A DNA stretch of 64,000 nucleotides from Toxoplasma gondii ME49 (GCF_000006565.2 NC_031472.1:2102227-2166226); one strand, 5' to 3'. Shown: positions 48,701 through 61,656, numbered from the stretch's first letter. Made by a program: numbers and translations. The notes: generated from the sequence alone by a model not told the origin.

Positions 48701-51700
48701 AGAAAGAAGCGAGCGAGGAGACACTCCGGAGGAAACAGTGAAGAAGCGGAGGCGAGGCGAAGACGAAGAAGCGGTGAGGAGGACTCGAGGAACTCGGGCG
48801 TCGCCTCGGTGGCAACACAGGGCTCCACTGCTTTCTCTCTCGCCAGAGCTGCCTCTCGGCAACGAAGGCCAGGGAGAGACTAAGCGCAGGACCCGCGCCG
48901 ACGCGGCGACGGCTGAGAAAACCTGGAAGTCCCTCGAGGAAGAACCAGCAGACTGTCGGAGACGCCGATGTGCCTCTCCGTTCTCGTCGCCCTCCCCTTC
49001 TCACTCTCGATCGCCCCCTCTCTCCACTGCCTCCAGTTTGTCTGGCTCCACCTCGGAAGCCGTGCTACGAGGAGACACTCAAGAAGACACTCAAGGAGAT
49101 ACCCACGGAGACACTCGAGGAGACACGCAAGGAGACACGCAAGGAGACACACAAGGAGACACGCAAGGAGACGCAAAGGCGGCAAGGGCCGGGAGTCTTG
49201 CCTCCTTGAGTTCGCCTTCCTCTTCGGGATCTCTTGGGAGTTCTGCTTTGCCTTCTGTTTCGTCGAGTTTCCTGTCGAGTCGACAACTGCGTCTGACTCG
49301 GCGCGTAAATCAGCGCGTCGACGTTCGAGCGGGCGAGGGGCGGGATGAAGAGTGTCGGACATCCGTGGAGATCTGCTCTGCGTCGTGGAGAGAAGGCCGG
49401 CGAGAAGAAAAAGGTGGAGATCTCCAGGGGGGAGACAGAGCAGAAGCGCCAGAGGGTCGATCTGTCGGTATGTCTGGCCGACGCAGAGACGAAGAAACAC
49501 TCAGAACGCAAAAAGTGGAGGAGGGCGACCTGCGACAGCTGAGAAGGAGAGCCGAGAAGGGAGACCCGCGGTCGTATGTACCGTCGCTGCGGTACGGCTT
49601 TCTATGCGAGCCCGGGGAAATCGAAGAATCCGCAAAGCTTCCTCGAGATGTCGACTTACACAGCGACTCAGACTTCTGCACAGGTTCGTTATGTCTTTCT
49701 TTGTCAAGCACATTCACCTCGTTGCCCAACTGCTTTCACCTTTATCTTGTCAGTTGTCGTTTCTCCGTTCCTGTTCTCTTCTCTCCTTCGTCGTCACTTC
49801 TTTGTCCGTGTTCTCTTCTCCGTGACTCTTCCCTGCTCCGTTCATGTCATATCTTCTGTTCCTGTTCCCTTCATGTTTCGGCTTCTCCGTCCCTCTTCAT
49901 TCGTCGAGTGAGGTCTTCCTCTGCGTTCTCTTTGTCTGCCAGACAACGAGGCGGACGACGAAGAAGAGCGCCAAGTACTTCTGGGCGTCTCGCCGTCTTG
50001 GGCCATGGGCACTGGAGGCGCTGCTCACTCGCCTGCTTCGACTTCTGTCGTTGATACTTCTTCTCTCTCCTCTCCAGAGCAGGAGCGAGGCGAGAGTGCC
50101 AGAGAAGAGAACGGCGTCCTCACGCTCTCTTCGGATCCATTGAAGTCCGAAGAAAAGCAGAATCTCCCGGCTCCTGTGTCTTCTGAAGGCTCCCGGCGTG
50201 GGCGCGCCTCAGGTTCTTCTGCGTCTGCACTCCGCAGCGCGACAGCAACGGCAGGAGAGACAGAAGAACAGATCCTCTCGACAGTCGAGGCGCTCGTTCA
50301 ACTCAGCCGAAAACTCACCTTCAACGTCAAAATTCCCGGCATCGGGTTTCACAAAGGCGTCGAAAGTTGGGTTTGCATGTGGAAAGATTTCGAAGGAAGG
50401 TGAGGAGAAGAAAAACGTGCGGATTCTACGGTGCAAGTCATAGACAGAGAGAAAGAGGAAGAAAGATAAAGTATGGGCAATCGACGGTGAAAGTTCTACC
50501 TTCGAGTCTATACTCATGCGGGTGTGAAAGGGATGCACCTACTCATCTAAAATCAGGGATATATACATATATATATATATATACGTATGTATCCCGCTAA
50601 ATAAATAAATATATAGATATAGATATATGTGTATACATGTGTGTGTAGATGTGGAGGTGTGTGGGGGCCAAGTTTGTTTCGACGGTTAGAGATAGAGAGG
50701 CATGAAAATGAAAGGAAAGGAAGTGAGGGTCTTCGCTTGGATGGGTGGCAGCAGGTGTCTTTCGGTTGTTATGAAAGGAGGGATGTGAAGGAGACAAAAA
50801 TGTCGCCCTGCGAGAAGACATGCTGGTCTTTGACTCTGTGAGGAGATGTGGTGCATGTGTTCTGTATCTTGGTGTCTCCTCGCCGTTGCTTTTTTCTTTC
50901 TTCTTTCGCTTCACTCTCTTGTTTGGTCTGTTTTCTGCCCTCTGCAGATCCGTCAGTCGGTACTTCCGATGTGCGCGCTTCGGCTTTCGACGCAGCTACC
51001 GAATGAGTGTATGTACACTGCTTCGCCATGGTACGCCATCGGCAGTCAACAAGGCGCTGGTGGCGCTGAAGGAAATAAAACGACGCCGCCGCGAGTGTCG
51101 CCGCTCTCTGGAGGAAGGACGAGAGGTGTGGGACTCCAAGTTTCAGGTGAGGGGAGACGGAGAGACAGACGAAGTTCCAGAGAAGCGCAAAAGTCGAGGC
51201 CTAGGAGCCTGTCGACGAGGAGGGAGAACAGAGCGCGGAAAAGCAGGGCACCGTGTAGAGACACCCCACAACTTCGGCGCGGGAGACGCAGAGGCCGAGG
51301 CAGCCGACGGAGACCGCAGGGAGCGGGACAAGGAGACACAAAGACTCAAAGACGAGGAACGCCTTGAACAGGAAACCGCGGACCACGCTGGCAGTGCTGC
51401 GGCTTTTGTCGGCGAGAGACAAAGACGCAGAACAGCTCGACGAGGAGGAGGAGAAGAGGTGAAAAGCGCCGAGGTTGAGGGCCAGGAGAGACAAGACGAG
51501 GAAGAAGCTGGAAGAGAAAATGCAGGAGGGGGACAGGTCAAGGAAAAAGTTCCAGAAGAGGAACTCGCGGTCCCAGATGCGAGGAAGGCACACAGAGAAC
51601 CGGGAACGAAACGAGAGGAGGCAGAAGCCGAGGGAGAAGGGGAAAGAAAGAGTGACCCAGATGTGGCGAAGAGCTCACGCAAACGCGAACAACAAAAACA

Positions 51701-53549
51701 ACGCGAAGAGCTGGAGAGCCTCCCAGTCGCGGAGAGGAGATGCCAAGAAGAGGAGCAGAAGGGCGGTGCAACGGAGGGAGAAGAGAACAAGGAATCCGGC
51801 GTGAGGGCGCACACAGAGGGCAGTGGACGAGCAGAAGGAAACATGTGCGATCAAGAAGAAACGAAGGCACATGGAACAAAAGCTGAAGGCAGGAGTGAGC
51901 AAGCGGAGGTGAAGAGAGGAGACAGAGGAGACGGAAGCGAAGACACTCCGGGTGGCGAGAAGGCAAGTGGACGTCTCGAGCGGGTCGAGACGAACGGGCG
52001 AGAGGGAAAGAGAGGTGCCAAGGAAGGCTCGAAGGAGGCGGGCGAGGAGGAGAATCTGGCGAGACTGGATGTGGTTTCTCGAGAGAGAATCCTGAACGAA
52101 ACGAGCACAGATGCTTCGTCGAAGAGAGACGAGAGCGCGAGACGAAGCTGGACCGAGCCGAACGCGGGTGGGAGCGTGGAAACGGAAGCCAGCTCGAAAG
52201 AAAGTGCAGCACCGCGCGTGGAGTTCAGACTGCGCCGCAGACGTACGACCGAGACGAGAACGGCATCGGGAGAAACCGAGAGGGCGCTCGCGCGAGGTCG
52301 CGGCGTGAATGAGAGCGGACCGACAGAACGCTTTGGCAAGCGGGAAAGAAGGCGAACGGCGAAGGCGGAGGCGGCGCTGAAAGAGGGCGAAGAGAAGATG
52401 AAGAGGCGAAGGAGGGATGCGTGCTGGATGGGTCTCCTGCAGAGAGATGAAGAGGACGAGTTTCAACGGGCCTTAAAGCGGGGACGAAGAAGCCGGCCGA
52501 GGGGCGAGGAGAAGGGGACAGAGGAAGTCGCGTGGCGAGAGGCGCCAGCGGAAAATGCAGAGGCAAATGCCGGTGGAGACCTGCTTCCTGTAGAGTCTAG
52601 GAATGGATCAGGAGAACAGGCCGACCACGTGAGCGCTTCGGCGAGAACAACTCTTCGTTTGGGGAGCTCACAACTATCAAACGATGACTTCAGCCTGAAC
52701 TCATCGAGTTCGTCGCCCTCGATGTGTTCTTCCTTTTCTTCTTCCTCGGACTCTGTCTCGCCGTCTTCCCTCTCGTCCGCTTCTTCTCGTCCGCCGTCGT
52801 CTCCCTTCCGCGAGGTGTCTGGGCCTCTTTCTCCGTCCGCGGCCTCACTGTCTTCCTCTTCGCCTTTCTCATCTGCCTCGAGTCGAAGGCCTGTGCCTTT
52901 TTCCGCGATCTCTCCTTCTTCTGCCTCGGATCTGTCGACGCAGACAGCTGCATCGATCTCTCAGTCGACTGCTCTGGACCTCTCGCCGCAGGGAGAGCAC
53001 AGGGAAACCTCTGCCTCTCCCCGACTTCCTTCTCTTTCGCCTTCTTCGCCTTCTCCTCTTCCGCCTGCGCGTGCTCCTCTCCGTGTCCCTCTCGGCGCAG
53101 CTCCTATTCATTCGCCATCTAAGAAGCCTGCCGATCAACAGCCGGGGGACCTTCGCGCTGTGACAGACTCCCGCCCTTCGAGCGGACTCGGCGGAGTCAC
53201 GAAGCATGTCGGTCCCGCGCCACTCGCTTCGTTTCCCGGCTGCCGAGATGCGTCTTCTCTTTCTTGTCTCTCGTCTCCGAGTGCGTCTTCTGTCTCAGCT
53301 CCAGAGGCGCAAGAAAGCCGTGGCGAATGTCCATTGGATGAAAACAAAGACGAAGCTTTCGGGGAAGCGGAGAACGTCCAGGATGCAGGGATAGAAAAGG
53401 GGGACTTGTGTGGGCGGCCAGAGCGAGAGAGGCGTGGTCGACAGCCGTTAGGAAGAAAGGAGGACAATGACAGGGACTGCAGGCAAGACGCAGAAAAAGA
53501 GAAAGAAGAGACAGTCCAAGGCAGGCGGGGACGTGTAAAAAAGACATGA
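41260..53549 (+). CDS. AP2V-2: ApiAP2 transcription factor with two AP2 domains, 5 exons
   Basis: Nuclear DNA-binding regulator of the apicomplexan AP2 family. Exons: 41260-45561, 45955-47804, 48428-49683, 49943-50399, 50948-53549. All phases agree and give about 3,488 residues. AP2 domain 1 (residues about 2022-2075) reads VRGVAFCRTTKYWVCS, then YFSTKQFGFDGARRHAILQR. AP2 domain 2 (about 2598-2650) reads IPGIGFHKGVESWVCMW, then RYFRCARFGFRRSY. Each has the expected Trp in the sheet and an Arg/Lys-rich helix. Both domains are split by a phase-2 intron through an arginine codon (47804/48428 and 50399/50948). The rest is Ser-rich and Glu/Arg-rich low complexity, including a GDTQ repeat. The symbol is tentative: it rests on my memory that a chromosome V ApiAP2 of this name lies near HAP2. 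The family call itself is firm. Confidence 0.88.
45683..45735. repeat. (TA)n/(TG) microsatellite in AP2 intron 1
   Basis: TA runs interrupted by TGTA within the intron between exons 1 and 2 of the ApiAP2 gene. Confidence 0.9.
49071..49174 (+). repeat. Coding 12-bp minisatellite (GDTQ repeat) in AP2 exon 3
   Basis: About nine units of a 12-base repeat close to GGAGACACGCAA, encoding Gly-Asp-Thr-Gln with drift to EDTQ, GDTH and GDTR in the first units and perfect GDTQ later. The unit length keeps the frame, so copy number can vary without disrupting the protein. Confidence 0.92.
50559..50640. repeat. TA-rich microsatellite in AP2 intron 4
   Basis: TA runs at about 50559-50585 and mixed ATAG/ATAA repeats to 50640, within the intron between exons 4 and 5. 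Confidence 0.8.
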
Positions 53550-55619
53550 CTCGAATCCACGTCTTCGCGACCAAGAATCTGACCATAAAACACATCCCTC
53601 TCACTCTCCGTCCCTGCGCTCGTCTACTCAATTACTCGCCGGCTCATATCTTTCTGGGTTTTCTCAAATGCCTTCATCTGCTTCCCTGTCGTCTTAACTC
53701 CATTATTCTCTGTCTTTTGCGCGTTGTTCAATTCCTCTTTCTCATCTGCGTCGGGCGAGCTCCGTGTTGTCTCTGTTTCTCCTTCACCTGCGGACTTGCC
53801 TTCGTCTACTGCTCCGGTTCTTCTCTTTCCATTGTCTCGCACAAAGCGAAAGAGGTAGTGAAGGAGGCGAAAGAAGAGTCTCTTCTTCGCTTGAAGAAAG
53901 CCTCTGAGGGCGCTGGTGAGAAAGCCATGCGACCAGAAAGAAGAAAAGTCAGAGGGCTGTCGATGTCTCCCTTGTCGTCGAGACAGAAAAAAGGGAGGAA
54001 AGCCGAAACGCATGGGCGACGACGGCTGGACACGCAGAAGCGTGTTCTTTTTCGCAACCTGGAAGTTTTGAATTTTCTGGAAAGAATGAATTTATGGCGG
54101 TGGAAGAAACACGGAGCGAGAGGAGAACGAACAAGTGGTGAAGGAACGAAACGAAAGGAACAGTGTAATTTTGGAGAAATGAGAAATCGGGAGATACACC
54201 GAACGGCAAGACGGGAAGAGGGGTAAACACACTCACCATGGAGTTCGCTCCTCGTGTTAACAACGGTACGGAGGCTGGGAGAAGGATTCTCATATTTCCG
54301 CAAAGCCGGGTCAGAGAAGGACAAAGAAGAACACTGTTCTTGTATGTGCGTGCACACCAGGATGGTGGCAGTGCAAAGACGCACATCAGAGTTTTGAGCC
54401 TGTTGGGGTGTCACTCGTGGGCGTATGAACGAAAGCGACACAAGCAATGAATTTCCCGATCTGTGGCTAAAACACGAAGATGTTCGGTTTGAAGCACGGA
54501 GTGGTGTCCTGGACGAACTCTGCAAGATGTCTGTTTCTTTTGTCTGCGTTTGTCTCATTAGACTCAACCATCAGTGTGCAGAAAGTGTGTCGATTCGTCT
54601 GTGTGAAAAAGCATATTTTGCGTGAGGTTGTGGGTAGATTTCTTTTTCTGTAGAGACAGGCAAAAACGTGCGTTTACAAACCGAGCGCCCGTGTGTGTAA
54701 GGACAACAACATATACAACCACCAAAATGTATACAGATTTGTGCATGTAGAGAGATACAAATGTGTGTTTCTACATCCTCTTCGCCTGTTCTTTTTTGGA
54801 ATAAAGCATTGTGGTTCGTAACATTGGGGCTCTGGTCTTTCGACACCCCGCAACCCATTCCAGATCGGAACGGGCACCGAGAAGGGAACAAATTCGAGAT
54901 TGTGAGGGCTGTGTAAACTTAGAATTGAGGTGTGTCTACACGGGTCCATGGCAGCAAGTGTGCATAAACAACCAATACGAGACATAGTCTTTCACGTGCA
55001 GAAAGCAAAGGTCTTTGTTCGAAAAACACGGGAGGCATACCGGCGGCAGACCTAGAGAAGATGAGCACCAGATACTGACCGTTCAAGTTTTTGAGGACGA
55101 TGAACAACCAGGAAACCTATTGATGTTTTCGCTGATCTCTTGAATGATGCACTCTCGATTAACACTGGTCTGAGTTCGTTAAACGGCACATCCTCTAGGA
55201 CCCGGATTATGGTGCCGATCAAAAAGAATGGCTCTTTCATCGCCTTTGGCTTCTGCTGTAGACGGTGACAACTCGCCCCCTAGCGCTATACGGGTATGTG
55301 AGCAACCGGTTTACTGTTCCGTGAACTGAAAAACATTTTTGACTTAATTTTTCTTATTCAGGAGCTTGGAACGCGTGTGTTGTTCTTCATGGATGCGCTG
55401 TGTAAAAGTCAATGTGTTCTGGTTGTGTCGCACGCGCCATGACGACGCTGTGGTTTTGGACTCGTGAATGTCTCCGACTAACTAGCTGACTGCTTGTCCC
55501 AGACAACCAGGTCCCGTTGGCTAGATGAACTAGTCAGGTTTCAGAATTGCAACCAGTGAAAGCTTTCTTGATTTTCATGAACGGACATACACATTAGGTT
55601 ATCTTCGCTCCCCTGTTCC
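53550..55619. other. ApiAP2 3' flank
   Basis: Follows the AP2 stop codon. A + strand open frame at 53546-54226 overlaps the stop by a few bases. It is first hydrophobic, then basic, with no domain, and is better read as 3' UTR. Nothing else is seen. Confidence 0.45.
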
Positions 55620-56665
55620 GAAGTCAAGATTCGACGTCCCTATACACAGATGCAAATTTGCGACGCTTCAGCAACGCAAGGCCTCGCATTTGGCATGAAC
55701 ACTTCTTCGAAAGGTACTGAGTGCGGTAATCAACAGGGCCAAACAAATCTGGTAGCTCTTCAGATTTCGTATCGAAAATCCATGGAGACCCCACAGTTTC
55801 GTCGCGTTTAACCACACCAATTTTATCCCGTAACTTATGCCCGTAGTGGTCCGTGGTATTTCTCGTCTGATGCTACCAATCCAGCACCCCCATCTACTGT
55901 CAGGGCCGTTTCAACCCCTCCCGAGTTTATACAGAAGGGATTCACAGTCGACGACGAAAAGGGAACAAGGAGCTGTACGGTCGCACAAGCACTTATCCAA
56001 ATGGATGTCACGTGGCTGGTCCCGCTATGTACTTGAGACCACCAAGAAGGCAACATAGGACAACGGGAGTCCTTCCGCTGTCTCTCTGCCGTTTCAATTA
56101 CATCCTGCTAACGCCCTCAAAAACATAATTTTCACTCAGAAGATACAAATTATCGTCTGACAAAGCCGCATCTGAAGTTGTCGAATTTTCCCTCACATTG
56201 GCGGCGCCCGTGGACGAGGCGTGCCTCCGGTTGCCTCGGTGGTACTGTGCACCCTACCATCAGGGTAGAAGTTTCCTCTCCTAGCTGAAACGAGTGAAAA
56301 TAGTACTACATACGTTACACCTCCAACACAAGAGATGTCAAATCATCGCAGTGTCGTAGTGTACTGAAATCCAGCACTTTTAGCTGTCTTCAGCAGCGCA
56401 ATGAAGTGGTGGTGCACAGCAGTCATACAGAATTTCGAAGGCTCTGTTTACCACCGAAAATCAGAACAGAGTGAATCACCGCCGCACTTGAGTTATATTT
56501 GGGAAGAGTCTGATACTGAGGCTCAGAACAGAAGCATTCCCTTGACACTGCTGCAGATCCAAAACTGCAGCAACATGATGCTGAAATGTGTCAATACAAG
56601 TAACGAAAAACATCGAACAATGCTTATTGCCGGACTGACGGCACTGCCCGGCTGTTGGACGCCAT
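55620..56665 (-). pseudogene. Frameshifted SRS (SAG1-related) relic
   Basis: The - strand from the ATG at 56665 matches the start of the intact SRS gene at 60101. Both share the flank around CCATGG followed by a GTCTTGCAGG stretch on the + strand. The reading frame soon stops (MASNSRAVPSVRQ). Shifted frames then give QCQGNASVLSLSIRL, which lines up with the first SRS strand KCDQDGSLLNLRV, and a 15-base identical stretch at 56477-56491 matches 59906-59920, which encodes the conserved FKCGG. The ATG-to-KCGG distance is 174 bases here against 181 in the intact gene. The left end is uncertain. A Cys-rich frame at 55624-55815 may be a further remnant. Confidence 0.7.
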
Positions 56666-58198
56666 GGCTGGCGTTGTCTTGCAGGCTCCAAGCGGAGTTG
56701 ACGTTATTGGCAGAGGACAGCCAAGACGGAAAAAGCAACGGAAGATTACGTGAAGTGTGACTGAAAACTGAAGCCAATTGCGAGCAACCCTACCTTTGAA
56801 CTTATGCTTTTCTTGGACCATGAAGATGCCGGAAGCCTTCCCGAGAGGGCGGACAGCGGGTTAGGCGTCCCATTCAAGATGCGACAGAATGAGAAACGTC
56901 ACCTCTCTCGCTGCTGCCAATCAGTATTTCTGAGAAGCAGAGCACGTCGCCAGCGATGCAGACTTGCCTCATTCCCATCATCATTGATACTGGGCCATAC
57001 GATGTGAGTCACGCCCTCCGGTTTCCTCTTCAAGAAAAATGTTGCGGTTTGCATTCGGGGAAAACCAGCAGTGCTGTAGAGTGAGGCCGTATACTACTCA
57101 AGTATCGATCTCGAGTTCCGTGTCTGCGCAGCCGCAAGGGAATCGCAGCGATACGATCGGTGAGCACTACGAACACTACAGGTTACCCTTCTCAGAGAAG
57201 CACAATCTACGACAGCAATGGCCCGATGGAGTTTCATTGCATGACCCAATCTGATGAAATACATTGTCGGATATTTATAGTACCAGGAACAAATGTTCTG
57301 GCCTGACGATATTCTGGCTGACGACATTGTGGAGCAGCCTTTGTCCCTTTACACGCGACTATATTCCTCTAATGTCTGCCAGTGGCACGGAAAGCTTCAA
57401 ACACCAAAGCATCTCTAACGAGAAGGCCGTGCAGCTAAAACGAACGCTGCAGCTTCGAGAATCGTCATGCATTAATCCATTACAGGGATCATCACACTAA
57501 GTGTCGGGTATCTCAACGAAGACAACAAGTAGCACCTGCAAGTCTGTGTACTTCCTCTCAAGTTGCTCTGCCGCAACCTGCTCACGCTTGCCCAACCCAG
57601 CCTCCAGTGAGTTGATACATGTCGATCGAAAAGAAAATCTCAAAACGTGAGATGCCCCCTCATGCGTGTCTCTCCCATTATTACCATTGCCTCATCCGGA
57701 CAACAGAAATACGACGTCTCCTCCCCTGTCTTGGCGAGTTGCTAGCATTCAGTGCACAAAAGGGAGTTCTGTACCACACAAGAGTTTCCTTGCTATTACA
57801 ACCCATATATTTGCACAACACTTGATCCGAAGGTGTGGAAGGGTCGATCAGAACGCAGAGCGGGATGAAAACCCGCGAAACTCGCAATCCAAAGACCAAG
57901 GACATATTCGACTAGCCTGAAAGCCTGCCGTAGTTTCCACGCGGAGGGAATACAACTGCGGAAGCGGCCTCAAACGACCGACACCTCTACCTGACTCTGT
58001 TTCGTGGACCAAGTTCGGCAACTCAATTTCCGGATGTCTCATGTTCCCCCCAGAAACCCAGCGTTCGTTTGTAAATACGCAGGTGCATCGTTGGTATGGG
58101 AACGTCGGTTCACAAACTCACAACTTCGGACAACTATACTCAGTCGACGCCACAATTCGGGTGCTACACAACGGAACGACAAGAAAAGCATAAAACCA
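56666..58198. other. Spacer between SRS relic and intact SRS gene
   Basis: Non-coding spacer. At about 57802-57850 it contains the conserved SRS-flank sequence built around CACTTGATCCG, which recurs at 61243 and 63037. No gene is seen. Confidence 0.5.
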
Positions 58199-60101
58199 TC
58201 ACAACATTTTCATCAACACGACAGGGATAGTGATAAGAGAGATCATCAGTGCCGTGTTCCACTGTCCATGCTCCGCTCGTGATTCGTTAGGCGGGGCAAC
58301 TGTCGTGGAGCCGGTATCGGTTTCCTGCTTCGCGACCTTAATAAGAACTTTACACGTGTTTTGAGCTTCCCCTTTCATCTGTGCGTTTTTCTTTGTACAC
58401 TGATAACACAGAGTTTTCTCCTCTGTCGGTAAACTTGTGACGCTGAACGTGTACGCTGGTTTCTTATCATCCGCTGCGTTGGTTCTGGCGTGCTGCACCA
58501 GGGAAGCACCGGAAAGATGCTCTGCCAGCGTCGACGAGGTGGTGCATTCTTTTGTGGAGAAGACCATGTCAAAAAGTTCTGGAGAAAGCGTTTCGTTGTC
58601 GCCGCAGGCAAATGTCACTGATTTTTTCGATGAGTTTACTTCAAGGCTCAGCGTTCCATTCTTGCAGGCATCTGGAAACAACAGTCACCACAGAACACGA
58701 GCCGCATCCAGTCCTTGTCGGCACTGTCCATATCTCCTCCAAATACGAAAGAAGGGTTTCGAAATGCCGATGAACAGCAGAGACTGTTTAACTGGTCTCA
58801 CCAGTTGCCATCGCCACTTCCGAACTAGTGTTCGATTGCCGATACCAGCAATAGGGGACGCAGCAAATAGGTGTAGTCAGCCAGGAATAGCATGAGGTTT
58901 ATTCGTGTTTCATGAACCCCAAGGTCGAAGGTCCAGCCTTTAGAGCATGAAAGAGGCAGATCATGACACCCATGATATTGATGTCACTTCCATTTCAACG
59001 AAACAAAAATAGCCTTAACCAGATCAGAGAAAGCGAACGCTTCCATTCTCTCAGCAGAGTGTCTCTCTGCAGCACCCCTTCATCTGCAAAGAGCGCGGTG
59101 CTCGCGTAGGCAGCAACATTTCGTCATTCATTCTTTTCATCAATTACCTCCCTTATCGAGTGAATGCAGATACGAGGGATGGGTGATTGATCGTCTAACT
59201 TCTAATTCGTGTGCAGCTGTGCGTTTCACTGCTACTGACGTCGTCAACATTTATCTCTATTACTCGTGAAACGCGTAATGCACCAAATGCATCGAGCCAA
59301 CCAAATGTTACTACATGCGCTGAAACTGAAATCATTTAATGTTCTACCACACCTGCCGACACAAAAACCATCGTTGAGCGCGGTCAGCTACACACCACGG
59401 GAGTTGGACGTCTTAGATCAAACAGAGCATCTCTACCATAATCGTTCCTCATTTCTTCACCCTCAGGAAAACCCAAATCTCATCACTGCAAAGAATAACC
59501 AGAGAAGGGTGAAGAAGCGTGTGCCCCTTGTCTCGGATATGGTGGGAGGATGTTCTGAAGTGTTGCTCACATAGGATATAAACTTACCCGGTGTTGGATA
59601 CTCCTTGGATCCTTTGATGGGAGGTCCCCAAACTGAAGTCTGAACTATGCATGTTTTTTCTTTCTCGGCTTCCTGACCAGGTTGACCAGCGCCAACGCGT
59701 GCAGCGGTATTTGCAAGTGAAGAGCACTTCAAATAAACTGTAGTAGCACCGACCGAGGCATCCGAGACAGTAAATGTTGCTTTCCCACTTGAATCCTTCA
59801 CCAACGTAGCGTTAGGAATGTTTAACGGGACTTCATTTGTACAACTCGAGTTTTCGCAAACAATCGGAGGCGTTTTACCGGGATTCGGATGAAGGTTTGG
59901 CACTGCACCGCCGCACTTGAATTCAACGGAAGAGTTGCCCGTAACTCTCAGGTTCAGAAGAGAACCATCCTGGTCACACTTTTCTGGATCCGCACCTGCA
60001 ATGGCTCGAATTTGAACTGTGCAGATAAAAAGACAGAAAAGGCACGCATTAAAGAACAGGCATTGGCGACGCGACGCCGCTAGCCTCTTGCAAGACACCA
60101 T
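58199..60101 (-). CDS. SRS (SAG1-related sequence) surface antigen, two domains, GPI-anchored
   Basis: Parasite surface glycoprotein of the SRS family, which acts in host-cell attachment and immune interaction. Two exons joined in phase 1: 60101-59588 (donor GTAAGT) and 58671-58199 (acceptor TTTCCAG). The product is 328 residues. A signal peptide (CLFFNACLFCLFICTV) is followed by SRS domain 1 with six cysteines, then domain 2 (exon 2, from ACKNGTLSLEV) with six cysteines. The C-terminus is a Thr/Ser-rich stalk and a hydrophobic tail (ALMISLITIPVVLMKML) typical of a GPI signal. The exon layout of one domain per exon is typical of the family. It belongs to an array with the copies to its right and the relic to its left. 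From memory the nearby T. gondii family is SRS20, but I could not verify this. Confidence 0.93.
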
Positions 60102-61656
60102 GGCTGTCGTCTTGCAGGATCACAGAGGAGGTGTTGCTAACTACTTTGGATGGAACAGAGTACAGATGCAAGATGTTAGGCGAAAGTACCGATCCAACAG
60201 TCTGTTTTGGTTGTGCGATTGAAAACTGAAACAACTTTTGAACAACTTCTTCGTGAATCCGTGCTTTTGTCGGGCCTTGAAGCTGGCGGCGGTTTCACCG
60301 AGGGTGGGGCGGCAGGAGAGTGATGTGTCTTGTGCGAGACCTCAACTGATGACAGGCGTTACGCCTCATGCTGCCGCTACTAGGCTTCTCCGGGACAATT
60401 GCGCCGTTGGCCGCTAAACAGCCACAACTTTCGTCTCATTGCTGGCACGACTTCGCCAAAAGCGAGTGTTGTCTTCCAACCCCCAGTTCTAGAAGCAAAT
60501 ACGCGTTGTCCAATCACGCAGCGGGCTTCTCGCTCGTTCTGGCGAGACGTAGAAAAAGCAAGTATTAACTTCGAGCTTCAAGTCACAGAAACCGCAAAGA
60601 GATTCTCCGCCCCTGTTGAATGGACGCAGCCATGACATAGACGATAACTACGCGGAGCGCGATATATGAATCCGAACAGCACGCAAACCGGTGACTGTGT
60701 CGACCATCACATCTTGAGCAAAGGCTGGAGTCTGAGGAACTAGAACTAATCCGACGGCACTGCCCAGCTACGTTTGCCTGTCTACATCGGACACACTTGG
60801 TATGATATGTCACTGTGGCAGGATATACACGACCCCCGAGCACACGGGTACTAATCCACGCACGTGCGATTAACTAATACAAAGTGATAATGTCATTTTC
60901 GAGTGTCACGTGATCTGATACCAACCATCTGTAGCAGTCATCAAGGGAACAACGGACTAACGGATAACGTGCAGCTCCTTTCTATGTTGTCCTTTTCACA
61001 CTACTCACGGGTTCACCCACTGGGCTGTACTCTGATTATACATATGCTCGACAGAAGGAAAGCATCTGAGATCTCTAAAGGATGCCTCACGGGCTCCGTG
61101 CCCCCTATTAGAAAACGTCCTACTGTGTCGTGAGGTAAACATACGCGTGACGTTGCCTTCCGTGTCCGCACAACTTGCTAAGATTCGACGCGACGAAGAA
61201 TTCAGTGCCGCGCAAGAGAAATTTCTCCGAAACCCACGTCATCGCACAGCACTTGATCCGGAGCTGGGAAAGGGTCTATGAGATTGCAAAAATGGGAAGC
61301 GATTCCAGATGGGGCGATGCTTCCAACTAAGAAAATACAGTTCAACAGACAGGCGCCTGCCACTGTTTCCATGATGATGGACTAGACTGGAGCAGCCACC
61401 TCAAACAGCACAACTCACTCTTTGACCGCGTCCCGTCGTTGAAGTTAGCCGCCCCAGTCTCCACATGGTATTACGTCGACAATCACTGCACGCACACATT
61501 CAGTTATCCTGTGTAGGTGAAAGCACCCATATTGCACTGGGAATATTTGACTCATATATTGGTCTTCAGATGGATTCTCATTACTCGACGCTACGCCATC
61601 GCCGCCAGGAACCGGAAAGCGATACACAGCGACAGGTTACTCAGAGGGCCAGAGCT
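60102..61656. other. Upstream region of intact SRS gene
   Basis: Contains the promoter of the SRS gene at 60101 and the 3' flank of the next copy. A second copy of the CACTTGATCCG flank repeat is at about 61243-61285. No gene is seen. Confidence 0.5.

Noticed and set aside
51538..52466. Antisense frames opposite AP2 exon 5
   Set aside because: Composition shadows of purine-rich coding sequence.
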